The notes below the pieces were generated by a model that ran no database searches, had not been told where the DNA came from, and saw nothing but the letters and a program-made list of their open reading frames with translations. The position numbers and the translations under genes are program-made. A stretch of 35,350 nt of DNA, taken from contig CM022670.1 in the NCBI GenBank assembly GCA_012295275.1, positions 28,796,381-28,831,730 of the forward strand, in the 5' to 3' direction. Each line of letters begins with the position of its first letter. Within the stretch, counting starts at the first letter, position 1. The DNA comes from Chrysomallon squamiferum (Eukaryota; Mollusca; Gastropoda; Neomphalida; Peltospiridae). Of the stretch, positions 24,201-33,902 are shown piece by piece.

Positions 24201-24848
24201 AAACCAGTTCGCTGGGCTATGAAAGCTGGCAGTGGACTTTGTTTGATGAGGAAACAAATTCCATTGAAACTTGCCTGGGCAATTTCCATTCACAAAAGTC
24301 AGGTAAATTGTTAATATATTTAATTTAAACATCACTTTATTTTAAATAATGCTATCATCATTATTATTATAATCTATAGTTGTTTACATAAATTTCATAT
24401 CAAAATTAAAACATCTATTGGTATTTATTATTACTGATTTTTATTTATTTTAATGCCATGTTTTGTTTGCAAGACACTGATTTCCATTATAAATTCTTGT
24501 TTATTAATAAATATGGATCAAACAAGCTTCACTTATGCCTATCATATGTTATTGTCATAAACACTGTATTATGAAGATTTTGTTTTGCTTTATTTGCAGG
24601 GCATGTCACTGGACTGTGTAGAGATTTCATTGTCACGAGTATTTGAGTCTGGACAGGCCTACGTAGCTCTGTCTCGAGCAAAAAGTCTTGAAGGTCTGCG
24701 AGTCATCGACTTTGACAAAAACTGTGTGCGAGCAAACCCAGAGGTGCTCAGATTTTACCATAAGCTCAATCTAAATCAGAGAATGTTACAGTCTCACATG
24801 GGAGACTTCCAGCTTCCTGTTGCACCTTCCCACTCTAAACATTGGTGA
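17139..24848 (+). CDS. PIF1: PIF1 ATP-dependent 5'-3' DNA helicase
   Basis: Superfamily 1B helicase. Known PIF1 proteins unwind G-quadruplexes, forked DNA and telomere ends in nucleus and mitochondria. Ten coding exons: 17139-17859, 18233-18322, 20129-20282, 20586-20700, 21114-21220, 21668-21807, 22365-22471, 23849-23936, 24157-24302 and 24600-24848. All phases agree, giving 638 residues (human 641). An N-terminal PIF1-type domain (1 to about 130) is followed by a basic linker with KRKR at 165-168, a possible nuclear signal. Walker A is GSAGTGKT (226-233, K232); Walker B is LIIDEISM (D304/E305); motif III is GDFLQLPP (340-347). The PIF1 signature [21 protein letters not shown] spans the last exon junction at 556/557, and motif [18 protein letters not shown] follows. 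No clear mitochondrial presequence is seen at this ATG. All key helicase residues are present, so the gene looks functional despite transposons in two introns. Confidence 0.97.
18173..18200. repeat. (TG)n microsatellite
   Basis: About 14 tg units just upstream of the acceptor of the second PIF1 coding exon (18233). Confidence 0.9.
18371..18508 (+). repeat. Left copy of a diverged direct duplication flanking the Tc1 element
   Basis: This stretch aligns with 19975-20111 over about 135 bases. Shared blocks include aaatattttcctaaaa and ataattttcgttgt, and both copies end in a TA run. By eye roughly three quarters of positions match. The Tc1-type element starts two bases after this copy. Confidence 0.7.
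18511..19962 (+). mobile_element. Tc1/mariner-type DNA transposon, 1452 bp, decayed
   Basis: The ends are inverted repeats of about 24 bases: left ctctcccaaaaaagaaatgc and right, read inwards, ctctaataaaaaagaaacgc, with 20 of 24 positions matching. It is flanked by TA at 18509-18510 and 19963-19964, the target duplication of this superfamily. It contains a broken transposase gene on the plus strand. It sits in the PIF1 intron between the exons ending at 18322 and starting at 20129, in the same orientation as PIF1. Confidence 0.93.
18812..19791 (+). pseudogene. Tc1-type transposase, broken by stops and frameshifts
   Basis: The N-terminal part opens at 18812 ([10 protein letters not shown], then a helix-turn-helix-like stretch) and meets TAG at 18935; DRPRSGRP, the conserved linker, follows in the same frame. 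The frame then changes, and the middle part (including WFSDEAGF, the first catalytic Asp) carries several stops. The C-terminal part is open from 19234 to 19791. There [11 protein letters not shown] carries the second Asp and [10 protein letters not shown] the Glu, with 34 residues between them, the DD34E spacing. It cannot make an active enzyme as it stands. Confidence 0.92.
19975..20111 (+). repeat. Right copy of the diverged direct duplication flanking the Tc1 element
   Basis: Partner of 18371-18508. This copy runs into the TA and T runs that form the acceptor region of the PIF1 exon starting at 20129. It begins about a dozen bases after the right end of the transposon. Confidence 0.7.
22525..22600. 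repeat. Interrupted (TTG)n microsatellite
   Basis: About 70 bases of ttg/ttc/tgc units in the PIF1 intron after the exon ending at 22471. The Leu- and Cys-rich open frames across it are repeat artefacts. Confidence 0.8.
22953..23649 (+). mobile_element. pogo/Tigger-type DNA transposon remnant, about 697 bp
   Basis: Inverted ends: left agtggtacctcaacttacga and right, read inwards, agtggtaccttgacttatga. Both are flanked by TA (22951-22952 and 23650-23651). This end sequence is typical of Tigger-like elements. A short fossil reading frame on the plus strand (about 23240-23400) reads [19 protein letters not shown] and resembles the N-terminal DNA-binding helix-turn-helix of pogo/Jerky-type transposases. 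The catalytic domain is absent. It sits in the PIF1 intron between the exons ending at 22471 and starting at 23849. Confidence 0.85.
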
Positions 24849-25655
24849 TAATACTAACAAACATAATGGAAGGAATTTTTTTTGGTCCAGTGATAACACT
24901 GTCAAATGAAATATAATGAGTCTCAGCATCAGTTTTTTTCTGTTTGACATTTGGCCTATTATATTCTCCAGCAGGGATCCCACAAGTTTTTTAATTTCCC
25001 ATATAAGTAGTGCCTTGTGTTTAATATCAAATACTGTAGTGTTGTTGTTTTTTCTGTCTTTTAGAAAGCATACATCTACAAAAGTCTATTGCTGATAATA
25101 GATAAAAGTAACCAATATGTTTAATGCCTTAAATTCCTAGTAGATCATATTTAGACAAAAACAGAAATTTTTGAATCCATGACCATTAAGCTGTTAAACC
25201 ATACCTCGGAAATAAACTGACAGCACTGTTTAAACCAGTATTACATGTCTGATGCTGTATAATTTTAAATTATTATTATTTTTAAAAGAATTTTCTTGTC
25301 AGCAATGCACAACACAAGTTTAATTATTTTAAACATTGTTTTAATTTTTTCAATTTTTGAATATCTTTGTTTTATATGTAAACAGGTGTTGATTTATACA
25401 TGATGTAGTTTTCATTCAAGTTTGTAATATAATTTTAATTTTGTATCTGATACCTGTTAATTTATACATGGTATTGTTTTCAAAGGACTTGTGATGAATT
25501 TAGTAAATAAGTTGTTTTTTATGATTTAAAAAAAAGCTGTGATCAGGACATACAATCATTTGTGGCAGAATTGTTATAGTCAGGATTTCTCAGTAATGAC
25601 ACAAACTGCAATAAAAACTGTGCAATCTATTTAATAAACAAAAAAAAGCTTTTAT
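24849..25655 (+). other. PIF1: Inferred PIF1 3' UTR
   Basis: This is the non-coding stretch after the PIF1 stop. Candidate poly(A) signals AATAAA lie at 25211-25216, 25610-25615 and 25633-25638; the last two are close together and make the likeliest end. No other gene is seen here. Confidence 0.55.
25610..25638 (+). terminator. PIF1 poly(A) signals (two AATAAA)
   Basis: Two AATAAA hexamers 23 bases apart, about 760 bases past the PIF1 stop. An earlier AATAAA at 25211 is an alternative. Confidence 0.5.
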
Positions 25656-25711
25656 AAATTAGTCTTATTAAGAGAGAGAGAGCATCTGTGTAAGTGTATG
25701 TGCGTGCACAG

Positions 25712-26440
25712 TAGGGTTTGCAAATTACCGATAACATCAATACCGGTTTTCACTGATTTTAGTTGGTTTGTGCATAGGAAAAGGTACTTACGGGGCTTTT
25801 GTGGACACTGTTTTCACTTATACATACTCATTTTATTTATTATTTGATACTCATGTGATAACATTATTCATTATCTCTTTTCCTAACTGTCTTCAGAAAA
25901 ATCGTGAAATGAACCTTTATAGAACTTAAAATAGATACAAAAGGTATATAAGAAATGTACATGCAATAAAAAACCAAGAAGAAATGTGAATGCGAATTTT
26001 ATAAAAAGGAAACAAAGAAATTACATTTATTATCCAAAATGTACATCACATGTTTTGAAACTTTTGAGAAGTTCTGATTCATTTCTCGATACTCGAGAAG
26101 TATGACTTTAAAAAACACAAAACATCTAGTGTCTTGGGCAACAACCAAGAAGCAGGAGCCAATCCCTTATCACTAGTCGCAAAATGATTTAGGATGGCAC
26201 ACATGTCAGCAATCAAACAGGTAAACGTGGAACTTTAAACAGACGAGCATCGAACTCGCATCTGAAGGCACGCTAGCAACACCTGAGTAATTAACATAAT
26301 TTTATGTTAACAACTAACATATCTTTCAACATAACTCGTTAAAATTTAGAAAACTGGTATTGGTGCTTTGGTAACGGTATTACATATCAATTACTAAAAG
26401 CGGTATTTACCGGTATTTAAATACCAGTTTTCGAACCTTA
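25712..26440. mobile_element. Non-autonomous hAT DNA transposon, 729 bp
   Basis: It is flanked by a perfect 8-bp direct repeat, gtgcacag, at 25704-25711 and 26441-26448, the target duplication length of hAT elements. The ends are short inverted repeats: left tagggtttgcaaa and right, read inwards, taaggttcgaaaa, which fit the hAT end pattern. Several copies of taccggta-like palindromes lie just inside both ends. No transposase frame is present, so it depended on an enzyme made elsewhere. It lies just past the PIF1 poly(A) signals. Confidence 0.85.
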
Positions 26441-26933
26441 GTGCACAGTCATACATGTCCGTATATTTGTACAAATTTGAATTAATTTTATAATTGATGA
26501 TAAAGATGAAGCTATGATAAATTTAATAATAATAATAATAATAATAAATAATAAATAACAGTTTGGTTTTTTTTGGCCCTTTTTCTATTCTTTTATTATA
26601 ATAATTGTTATTATTTTCTGTAATTAAAGTATGAAAATATGTTAACATGCCGTTGACACTAAATTTCACAGACAAGCGAAGGGGCAAGTTCCAGTCAAAA
26701 AACCCACAAAAGTCTAGGAAATCGGACACTTTATGAGTTGCCAATCTGTAAAAAAAATTATTTTCCCCTGTTTTGGTCCAGATTTCCAGAAATCCTGAAA
26801 ACAGACACATGGAATCAACGATCATCACAGGATTCATTTACTATTAAATTATCAAATAACATTTAAACAAAACATTACGAAGAAAACATGCACGTACGCA
26901 TGAGCACGCACACACAAATACTTGTTTTGTTCT

Positions 26934-27053
26934 GTACCTAAAGTGAACAGTCCCCCGATTGTTCATTTTCAAGTATGAGTTCCCGTATTAGCCACACTGA
27001 GGTGGGGGTGTCATCACTCACCAGGTGACTCCTTGTCGCCGCATTTTAGGTAC
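26934..27053. repeat. Small GC-rich segment bounded by inverted gtacctaaa
   Basis: gtacctaaagtg near 26934 and cattttaggtac ending at 27053 are inverted copies (11 of 12 bases). They enclose about 95 bases clearly richer in G and C than the surroundings. It could be a miniature inverted-repeat element, but no target duplication is obvious. Confidence 0.4.
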
Positions 27054-27480
27054 TAAAAAATACTTATTTTATTTAAATTAATTATGAAATAGTTTCATTC
27101 AAGATTTTTCGGTGAGAAATGATACCTATCATAATTTTGTTCAAAGTAAATGACACAGAGAAATCATTTGAAAAACTTTTAAATCTTTTATTATTACATT
27201 TATTTATTTAACTACTTAATATATTTACTTATTTAATTACTTAGTTTCTTATGTATTTATTTATTTATTAACATGTTGACTTTTTAATTTGTGTTTATTT
27301 ATTTAGTATATTTTAGGTATTTGCTTTTACAAGCAGATTGCTAAAATGTTCCTGTTTCCATCTGAAATGAGCTTTATTATGCAGTTACTATCTTTTGGCA
27401 TCAGTAATGTATTTTTTGTTTACATTTACCATATTTGGGAAGTATTTCAAATTTCAATCCTTAAACCACCATATATTTTC

Positions 27481-27532
<52 letters not shown>

Positions 27533-28123
27533 TTTACTGATTTAGTTTTATTTCAGTCTAAGTAGATTATTTTCACTCATATGTACACTGCAAAACATGC
27601 TGCAACACACCCATGCAAACAGTTCCAGTGAACAATTCTGGCTGCTGTGAAATCTGCGAACAATAACTCCAGTGAATAATTTATCGCACGTCTGTTCGTT
27701 GAAACAAATAGTTTTTAGTTTCAATAAAAGTTTAAATTTCTAAGGTAAAAAACATACTCACTTTTATTATAGAGAAAAAGCATACGTTTGAAAACTATAG
27801 CAAAATTAAAATTTCAAATGTATAATGCAATTTATTTTAGAAATATGGTGTTTGTTATGTATCATTCTGCATTGGGCATATTGTTTGCTAGCTCAGGAGT
27901 GCTATTGTGAAGCCAGCGAACATTTCCAGCCAACCTTTAGAACTGTTACGTCAAAGACTTATTGGTTGGTTAATGGAACATGTCTTTAGCAATAACTGTA
28001 TGATCAAGTATTTGCTGTTGATTTTTCTTTTCAATTCCAGCATAAATGTGCAATAACCAGTAGGCATATCTACTCTGAATACCCCCCCCAAAAAAAAAAA
28101 TTGTCATGCCAGAAATAAAAAAG

Positions 28124-28154
<31 letters not shown>

Positions 28155-28499
28155 TAAGAAAATAAATAAGAAATAAAAAATTGTAAAAGTAAGTTGTTTT
28201 TTTTTAAAACTTTATTTACTGTCATCATTTCACTTTGCTTTAGTTTAATTTTTATTTCTTTTGAAAAATCCAAGCTTATCAATTATTTATTTACAATTAT
28301 TATTATTATGATTATTATTATTATTATTCCATTTTTTGTTCAAATTATTTTGAAAATTTATTAAGTTAATTTCAATAACAAGAACTAAATTTTTAAGCCA
28401 TTTTTAGTTAATAAAGAATTTTGATAATTAATTTCTGGTAGTTATTTTATAAACAATAAAATCTTATAATGATTTTATTTTTAATGTAAATTTTTATTT

Positions 28500-28536
<37 letters not shown>

Positions 28537-29667
28537 ATGAGTGATAAATGAAAGAAATCTGATTTTTGCACCTAGTACACATCTTAGATGATTAATATGT
28601 ATGTATGTATGTATATATGTATATCTATATATATGTCACCTGCCATGATGTTGAGCATCACAATGCAGATAGTCATTTCTACATCCAAGAATTTTACTTT
28701 CAGTGAAGGTAAAAATGTCACAAGACTTTCTGGAAGTCTGTGAAAGTTCATTGCATTTCCATTAGAATTTGTGCAAGAAAGACTCAATAGTTAAAAATAA
28801 ATAAATAAATAAAAAATAAATAAAATAATTTGTAATTTAAAGTTTTTGTTATTGTTGCTGAGTGTTTTTTTAACTGACCTTTGCAAGAACAAGGGACAAA
28901 CGTTTGTTTCAGAATGTTTTTTAAATAAATTTTGCTGCTTCCTGAAGCATCAGTTACATCTCAGATCATCAGCAGAAAAATTCAAATATGGCATACAAAT
29001 TAAATGGAAGTGTTACATTTGTGATGTGTTGAGAATATAACAAATTATGTAATATTTGTATCATGTTATTTTTTTAATTTACAATTATGTAGGCTTTGCT
29101 ACACATTTTGTCACCCATATCAAGACACTCTGTAATAAAAGTAAATAAATACTGTTTGTATTACTTTTTTCTAATACCTTGAATCTCATCGGCCATTTGT
29201 GCAAATCATAGTTATGTCAACCTAGATTTAACTTAATTACACTTTTTTTTATTCATTATTATTTTTAAAAGAACGAAAGAAAATAAAATAATAATAATAA
29301 AATAAAATGTCTTATTCAACGTATTCAATAATTTATTTAATTACAGCATCTATCAGATTTGATCAAGTTCCCTCTTAAGATTTTGTCTAAATTACAAATA
29401 TTAATGTGATAATTAATGTCTGGCCTCCAGTTGTGTTCTTAAATAATATTAACAATTTGTAATAAAAGTAAATAAATACCAGTTCTGAAATAAAAATAAG
29501 TAAAAAAAACAAACAAAAAAACATTAAAATAATAAAAAAAAAAAAATTAAAAAAAAGGAGAAAAATGATTCATTCTATAATAAATTTTGATTTCCATTTA
29601 CTGATATGTAGTAATATATTGAGGTATGCAAACAGATATGGTACTTGATATACTGGAGTGGAGTTTA

Positions 29668-29853
29668 GATCATCTGGTGAACTTGGTTTCCATGATCGAA
29701 CCTCCTCAGGGACCTGATTACACAAGAAAGTAAAGATCTGTTATATACAAACCCCTCAAAATTGTGCACCCAATCATTTAGAATTTATGTCATGTCACCA
29801 AACTGTAATCAGGTCCATCAATGAAGTTTCATTGTGTGAACCAAACAGAACAC
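29668..29853. repeat. Imperfect inverted repeat with a 13-bp perfect core
   Basis: ggacctgattaca at 29710-29722 is matched exactly by its inverse complement at 29804-29816. Similarity continues outwards on both sides in weaker form for about 30 bases (tggttt stretches). The loop is about 80 bases. It may be a small hairpin-forming element. Confidence 0.5.
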
Positions 29854-30401
29854 GCAAGGTAACTCCTACACCACTATATCAAAATTGGTCATGCATAATG
29901 CACACCTTGATATATTAATTCAGAATGGTCTACTTTGATTTTTTTTAAAACCATTTATTTTCACATAATGTCACATGAATATACAGTTTAAATAGTTGAA
30001 TTTACAGAATTTATATTTAATATATGAAATATAAACTTATTTCTGTAAGTTAAAACTATATTTACATGGAAAATATTGCTTCATAAATATATGAGTAAAA
30101 CAATTTCTGTCATGACAAATTATTGGCTTAGTTTGTTGTTTTTAACTTTTATTGTACGCAATAGGGTATAAAATAATTTTCAAGTTCCATCTTACCTTTT
30201 GGTTAAACTGTCAGGATCTAAAAAATATTTCTTTTAAACAGTCCTTTGATGAATGTAAATACAATAACACAAGGGTATGAAAACAACATGTAGTTAAATT
30301 GGAAAGTAATGAAATCACTGTTTGTTTTGGTGATTACAATCAGGAGGATCATTTTTGTATCAGTGCATTCCACTTAGACTCTCAACATAGATTATGTAGA
30401 T

Positions 30402-30503
30402 GATGTTAGAATTGAGTTCTGAAGAAGGCCTCCAATAAACTTTTCGAACACAGAAATTATCTGACAGTGTAAACCCCATTAAAAAAAAAAAAAAAAAAAA
30501 AAA
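30402..30503 (+). mobile_element. Possible 3' end of a retroposed element, with A23 tail
   Basis: A unique-looking stretch containing ctgaagaaggcctccaataa and ttttcgaacac ends in 23 consecutive A (30481-30503) followed by A-rich trinucleotides. Phrases of the ctgaagaaggc...cgaa kind occur at the 3' ends of some invertebrate retroelements. The 5' end and any target duplication are not visible. Confidence 0.3.
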
Positions 30504-31401
30504 CAACAACAAAAAAATAATAGAAATAAGAGTATCTGCAAAAACAAATAAGACTAAGAAACAAAATAAAATGTTAAAGAACTAAAATCAAATCAATCAA
30601 TAAATAAATAAACCAAAATGGCTCATCATTTGAGGTTATTGTATTCAGAAAAAAACTTACCAATGTAAATTTAAACAGTTCCAAAATATAACTGATCATT
30701 TCTGGTCATTCTCATCCTAGCTTACTCAGTTTAACATAACATGTAATGCAATGCATTTTGAACAGAATTATGAAACAAAGCAGAGAATAATTTGGGTACT
30801 TGTAACCTACTTACAAACGTTTCATGTTATTAAACATACAAAATAATTAAAATAAACGTGGTTTTTTATTTGGTCTCACTATTTCATGTAGATCCTTCAT
30901 CAATCTTAAAGAATTTCAGATAAAATGCAAGGTATTTCAGATTGCTTTAGGAAATGGAAACATCATATATTAACAATTTAGTAGACAAAAATGAATAAAG
31001 TATAATGCAAGATGCTCTTAATTTCAGATTATTTGAAATACATCTAATCATAAACTTCCAGAAAAATAATGAATCCAATCAGTGGGTACTTTAAATTTTG
31101 TTTAAATTGTGAAATTATGCCTTTGTTACTAATAATTAGCTAATGGCACACACCTGTTTGTTTCAACAAATTAAGTTTAGCTATCATGACGCTCAAGTGT
31201 TAAATAATGTTTTTCTTCATTTTCTACCTTGAGAGGCTCATAAAAAAATAACTTCAGATTTGTAATACATCAGTGCAGACTATATGAGAAAATACATTTA
31301 AATAATAATAATAATTGCAGAAATGAAAGAATGTCACCATGAAATTCCCTGCTGGAATTTGATTCATATGGTAATAATTCCTTTTACTTTTGCAACTAAC
31401 T

Positions 31402-32793
31402 TTATTTCATTTTAAATGAAAAAATTTGTTTTCTGTTAAGATAATGCAGTATTTCTTTAACAATTTCATGTCTGTATAAAGATAAGTTTGGATATTTACG
31501 AATACACTTATTAGTTAAAATAGCTTTTGCTACAGCACAAACATACACTCCACAGCAACTGATATCAGTTTGAGAGGGAAAACATTGCATTTCAGAGTAA
31601 TTAACAAAAGACTATAGGGTGATATTTAATGGTTTTCCATAAGTCATTGTGTGTTCCAACATTAAATACCTGAACATATGAAAAATGTCTTCATTATTTT
31701 CACTTCCAAATGAATCACAGTGGTACAATACTTTTTTAGATATGTCTATTACTGTTATTGTCCAATGAGTGTTTCTTTCATTCAAAGATCGAACATATTT
31801 ATAATCAAACCATCTTTTACGTTTACTTTCTGCAATGTGAAATGTCCATCTAGGTTGATCTGTATCACCATTAACTCAAATCTTCTGACCAAACCAAGCA
31901 CAATATACCATGTGAATATTTTTATTTTTCAGTTGTTTTTGTAGTAGAGACATGAATACATTAATGTGGCTACTATTAAGGCAGCAATCATGTTGAAGAA
32001 TATTGTTTTAGAAATCTGCATTTACAGTTACACCATCAATTTCAGTGCTAACAAAATATTCCAGTGGTTGCTTCTTTATTGGATTATAATCAGTGAGGAG
32101 CTCTGTTTGTCTCTTAATCAATTTTTTCTTACTAAAATGTAATGTCTCTAATGATAAACTGTTTATTATATTTTTGTCATAAAATAATAACAATGATCTG
32201 CATGTTTGTAAATCTGTTACATTTATGTCATTTACAGGTTTCATATCACCATTTTTTACTTCCATTTTTAGTAAACTGTCACCATCATAATAAACAAGAA
32301 TCCATTCTCCATTTTTTTCTGCTACAAGTGAATTTAGCCTGTATGATGTTCCATCAACAATTGTGGCAGTCTTGACATCATGTAATGTTATTTGGTTCAT
32401 TTCCTTGTGTGTAACACTGGTACAATCTGATACATTAACAATTAAAGTCTTTGGTTAGCTTGTTATAAACACAAGAAAACTGTTTTCATAACATTTACAA
32501 TTACCTTCATTATGTTTATTTGCTGTCATGATATGTTTAGTGACATACTGATTAGAAAATGTATCAACTTGAACTATGAAAACAGAGTCAGAACATACAT
32601 ACTTTTCATTACATTCCTTACATGAATGATAGTTCAAAGCTAGTGTTTCAAAGTTCTCTGCAATAGTCAGTGTACCACAAAAAATTGATCTTTTAACTAC
32701 ATAGTTTAAATACAAGTATAAAACTTCACATGGGTCTATAAAATTGAAATGTTTTTCACATTTTTCTATTTTGTGTCTAATTCCTTGTTGTAT
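31402..32793 (-). pseudogene. Decayed protease gene: USP-like stretch followed by a Ulp1/SENP (C48) module
   Basis: One minus-strand frame runs 464 codons from 32793 to 31402, with internal stops at 32457 (TAA), 32010 (TAA), 31878 (TGA) and 31614 (TAG) but no frameshift. The last about 150 codons carry the Ulp1/SENP cysteine protease pattern. The His is in NTHWTITVID (codon 31767-31765), the Asp in YHCDSFG (31716-31714), the Gln in FPSQTDIS, and the Cys in CCGVYVC (31554-31552). The spacing and following helix (AVAKAIL) fit family C48, which cleaves SUMO or other ubiquitin-like proteins. The middle part (two Cys pairs, CKEC; then PKTLIVNVS, YRLNSLV, WILVYYDG, LLLFYDKN) resembles the C-terminal half of a ubiquitin-specific protease; that match is from memory and weaker. 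Ulp1 modules occur in several DNA transposons and giant-virus-like elements, so a mobile-element origin is likely but unproven. The frame upstream of 32793 is discussed separately. Confidence 0.7.
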
Positions 32794-32850
32794 TTATCAG
32801 ATAACAAACACTGAATTATCCTGGAACTAGAAAAAATATTGTTACTTTTC
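32794..32850 (-). pseudogene. Probable upstream continuation of the decayed protease gene in another frame
   Basis: In the next frame the minus strand reads CLLSDKYNKELDTK and then a stop. The main frame opens with IEKCEKHFNF at the same spot, so a one-base frameshift near 32780 would join them. An acceptor-like ttctagttccag lies just upstream at about 32846-32835 (read on the minus strand). This is either a frameshifted part of the same exon or its start. Confidence 0.35.
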
Positions 32851-32996
32851 AAAGCTTATCTCATGCTTTTTCTTTTTCTCATTTGAAATTTTCTTTCCTC
32901 TACCTTCATGATTGACATTCTGTAACACAACAGAAGTAGATTTAATGGGGAAAAAAGAAAAGAAAAAGAAAGTGATATCTCTGACCATGAGTTACA

Positions 32997-33246
32997 TTTA
33001 TCACAGTCGATTTCAATAAAGTTGAACCTTTTTCTTTCTCTGCAAACAAAGCTGCTCAGAACATAACTAATGTTATAATGGATAACAAATTTTTTTTTTT
33101 CAGTATTTGTCAAGTCCCATAATGGATAATTTGAGGAAAAAAATTAATCTGAATTTATTAAATAAATAAGACTTACCTTACTTCCATAAAATATAATCTT
33201 AGCTTGTAAATAAACAGTATTTACTCCCAGATCAAGTTCCATCAGA
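32997..33246 (-). other. Possible further exon fragments upstream of the decayed protease gene
   Basis: A 70-base stretch (33246-33177) has a good acceptor (ttgtttttcag) and donor (aag before gtaagt), with one open frame, LMELDLGVNTVYLQAKIIFYGSK. Further on, a frame at about 33050-33000 reads FIEIDCDKCNSWSE, which looks like the start of a PHD-type zinc finger. The phases of these pieces do not agree with each other, so they can only be fragments of a broken gene, or chance. Confidence 0.25.
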
Positions 33247-33902
33247 CTGAAAAACAAATTTATAATTTCGCATGAAATGTTTACTAGGAAATGAGAAAAG
33301 TTAAGAAAAACAGAAACTGTTCTGCTGCTGCACCCAGTAAAATGCACTAAAAACAATATAAATAAAAGAATGGCACTGAAGAACTAAATGTTTCTCATAT
33401 TTGTCTGTGTCGGTCTAAACTTATGTATACAGTGTAAAGTGTGAAGCTATATTGTCGAGAAGTATTTTCTTTTAGAACATAACAGATCTTTTAACAATAC
33501 TCCATGGTATAAGTTTGTTATTTGAAAAAAAAAAAAAAAAATGTTAGAACTTATAAACTTTGGTTAGTATGAACTAAAACAATGGTTCAATAAATAATCA
33601 TTTCAAGCAAACAACAACAACAAAACAAAAAACAGTGCAACTTAAACCTGTACTTTTCATAAAGTGTACATGAATCATGTATAATCAACATGAGATGAAA
33701 ACAGTCTTTAGAATAATAAAAAAAGTAGTCATATCAAGACTAACATATTTCTGAAGTGTAAACTTTAATATTTATACTTTATTATTGATTTTGATTTGCA
33801 AGGAGAAAAAAAAAAAAGGAAAAATAAATTATTTTTTAAAAACCCCAAATAAAGCATAGTAATTATATGCAGAGAATTGGCTCACACGTCTTTCTCACTT
33901 GC

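Larger units (their letters stand above)
26449..31401. other. Gene-free AT-rich region with simple repeats
   Basis: No exon set or RNA gene can be supported on either strand. It holds (AAT)n runs at 26524-26547 and 27485-27529, (TTTA)n at 28499-28532, a long A tract at 28116-28145, ATT runs near 28299-28327, and the small inverted repeats and poly(A) tail listed separately. A less AT-rich patch at about 27590-27970 (with ttggttgg and clustered ccagtgaa motifs) might be an unseen promoter or exon, but there is no frame to support it. Confidence 0.6.

Noticed and set aside
26150-26290. tRNA-like phrase (atcgaactcgc) inside the hAT element
   Set aside because: No acceptor stem or anticodon arm could be folded around it; probably coincidence inside the transposon.
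26523-26837. 104-codon minus-strand open frame
   Set aside because: It ends in a Tyr run from an (AAT)n repeat, and no domain is seen.
28846-29040. 64-codon plus-strand open frame
   Set aside because: Short, with no homology recognised, no splice context and no poly(A) arrangement; treated as chance.
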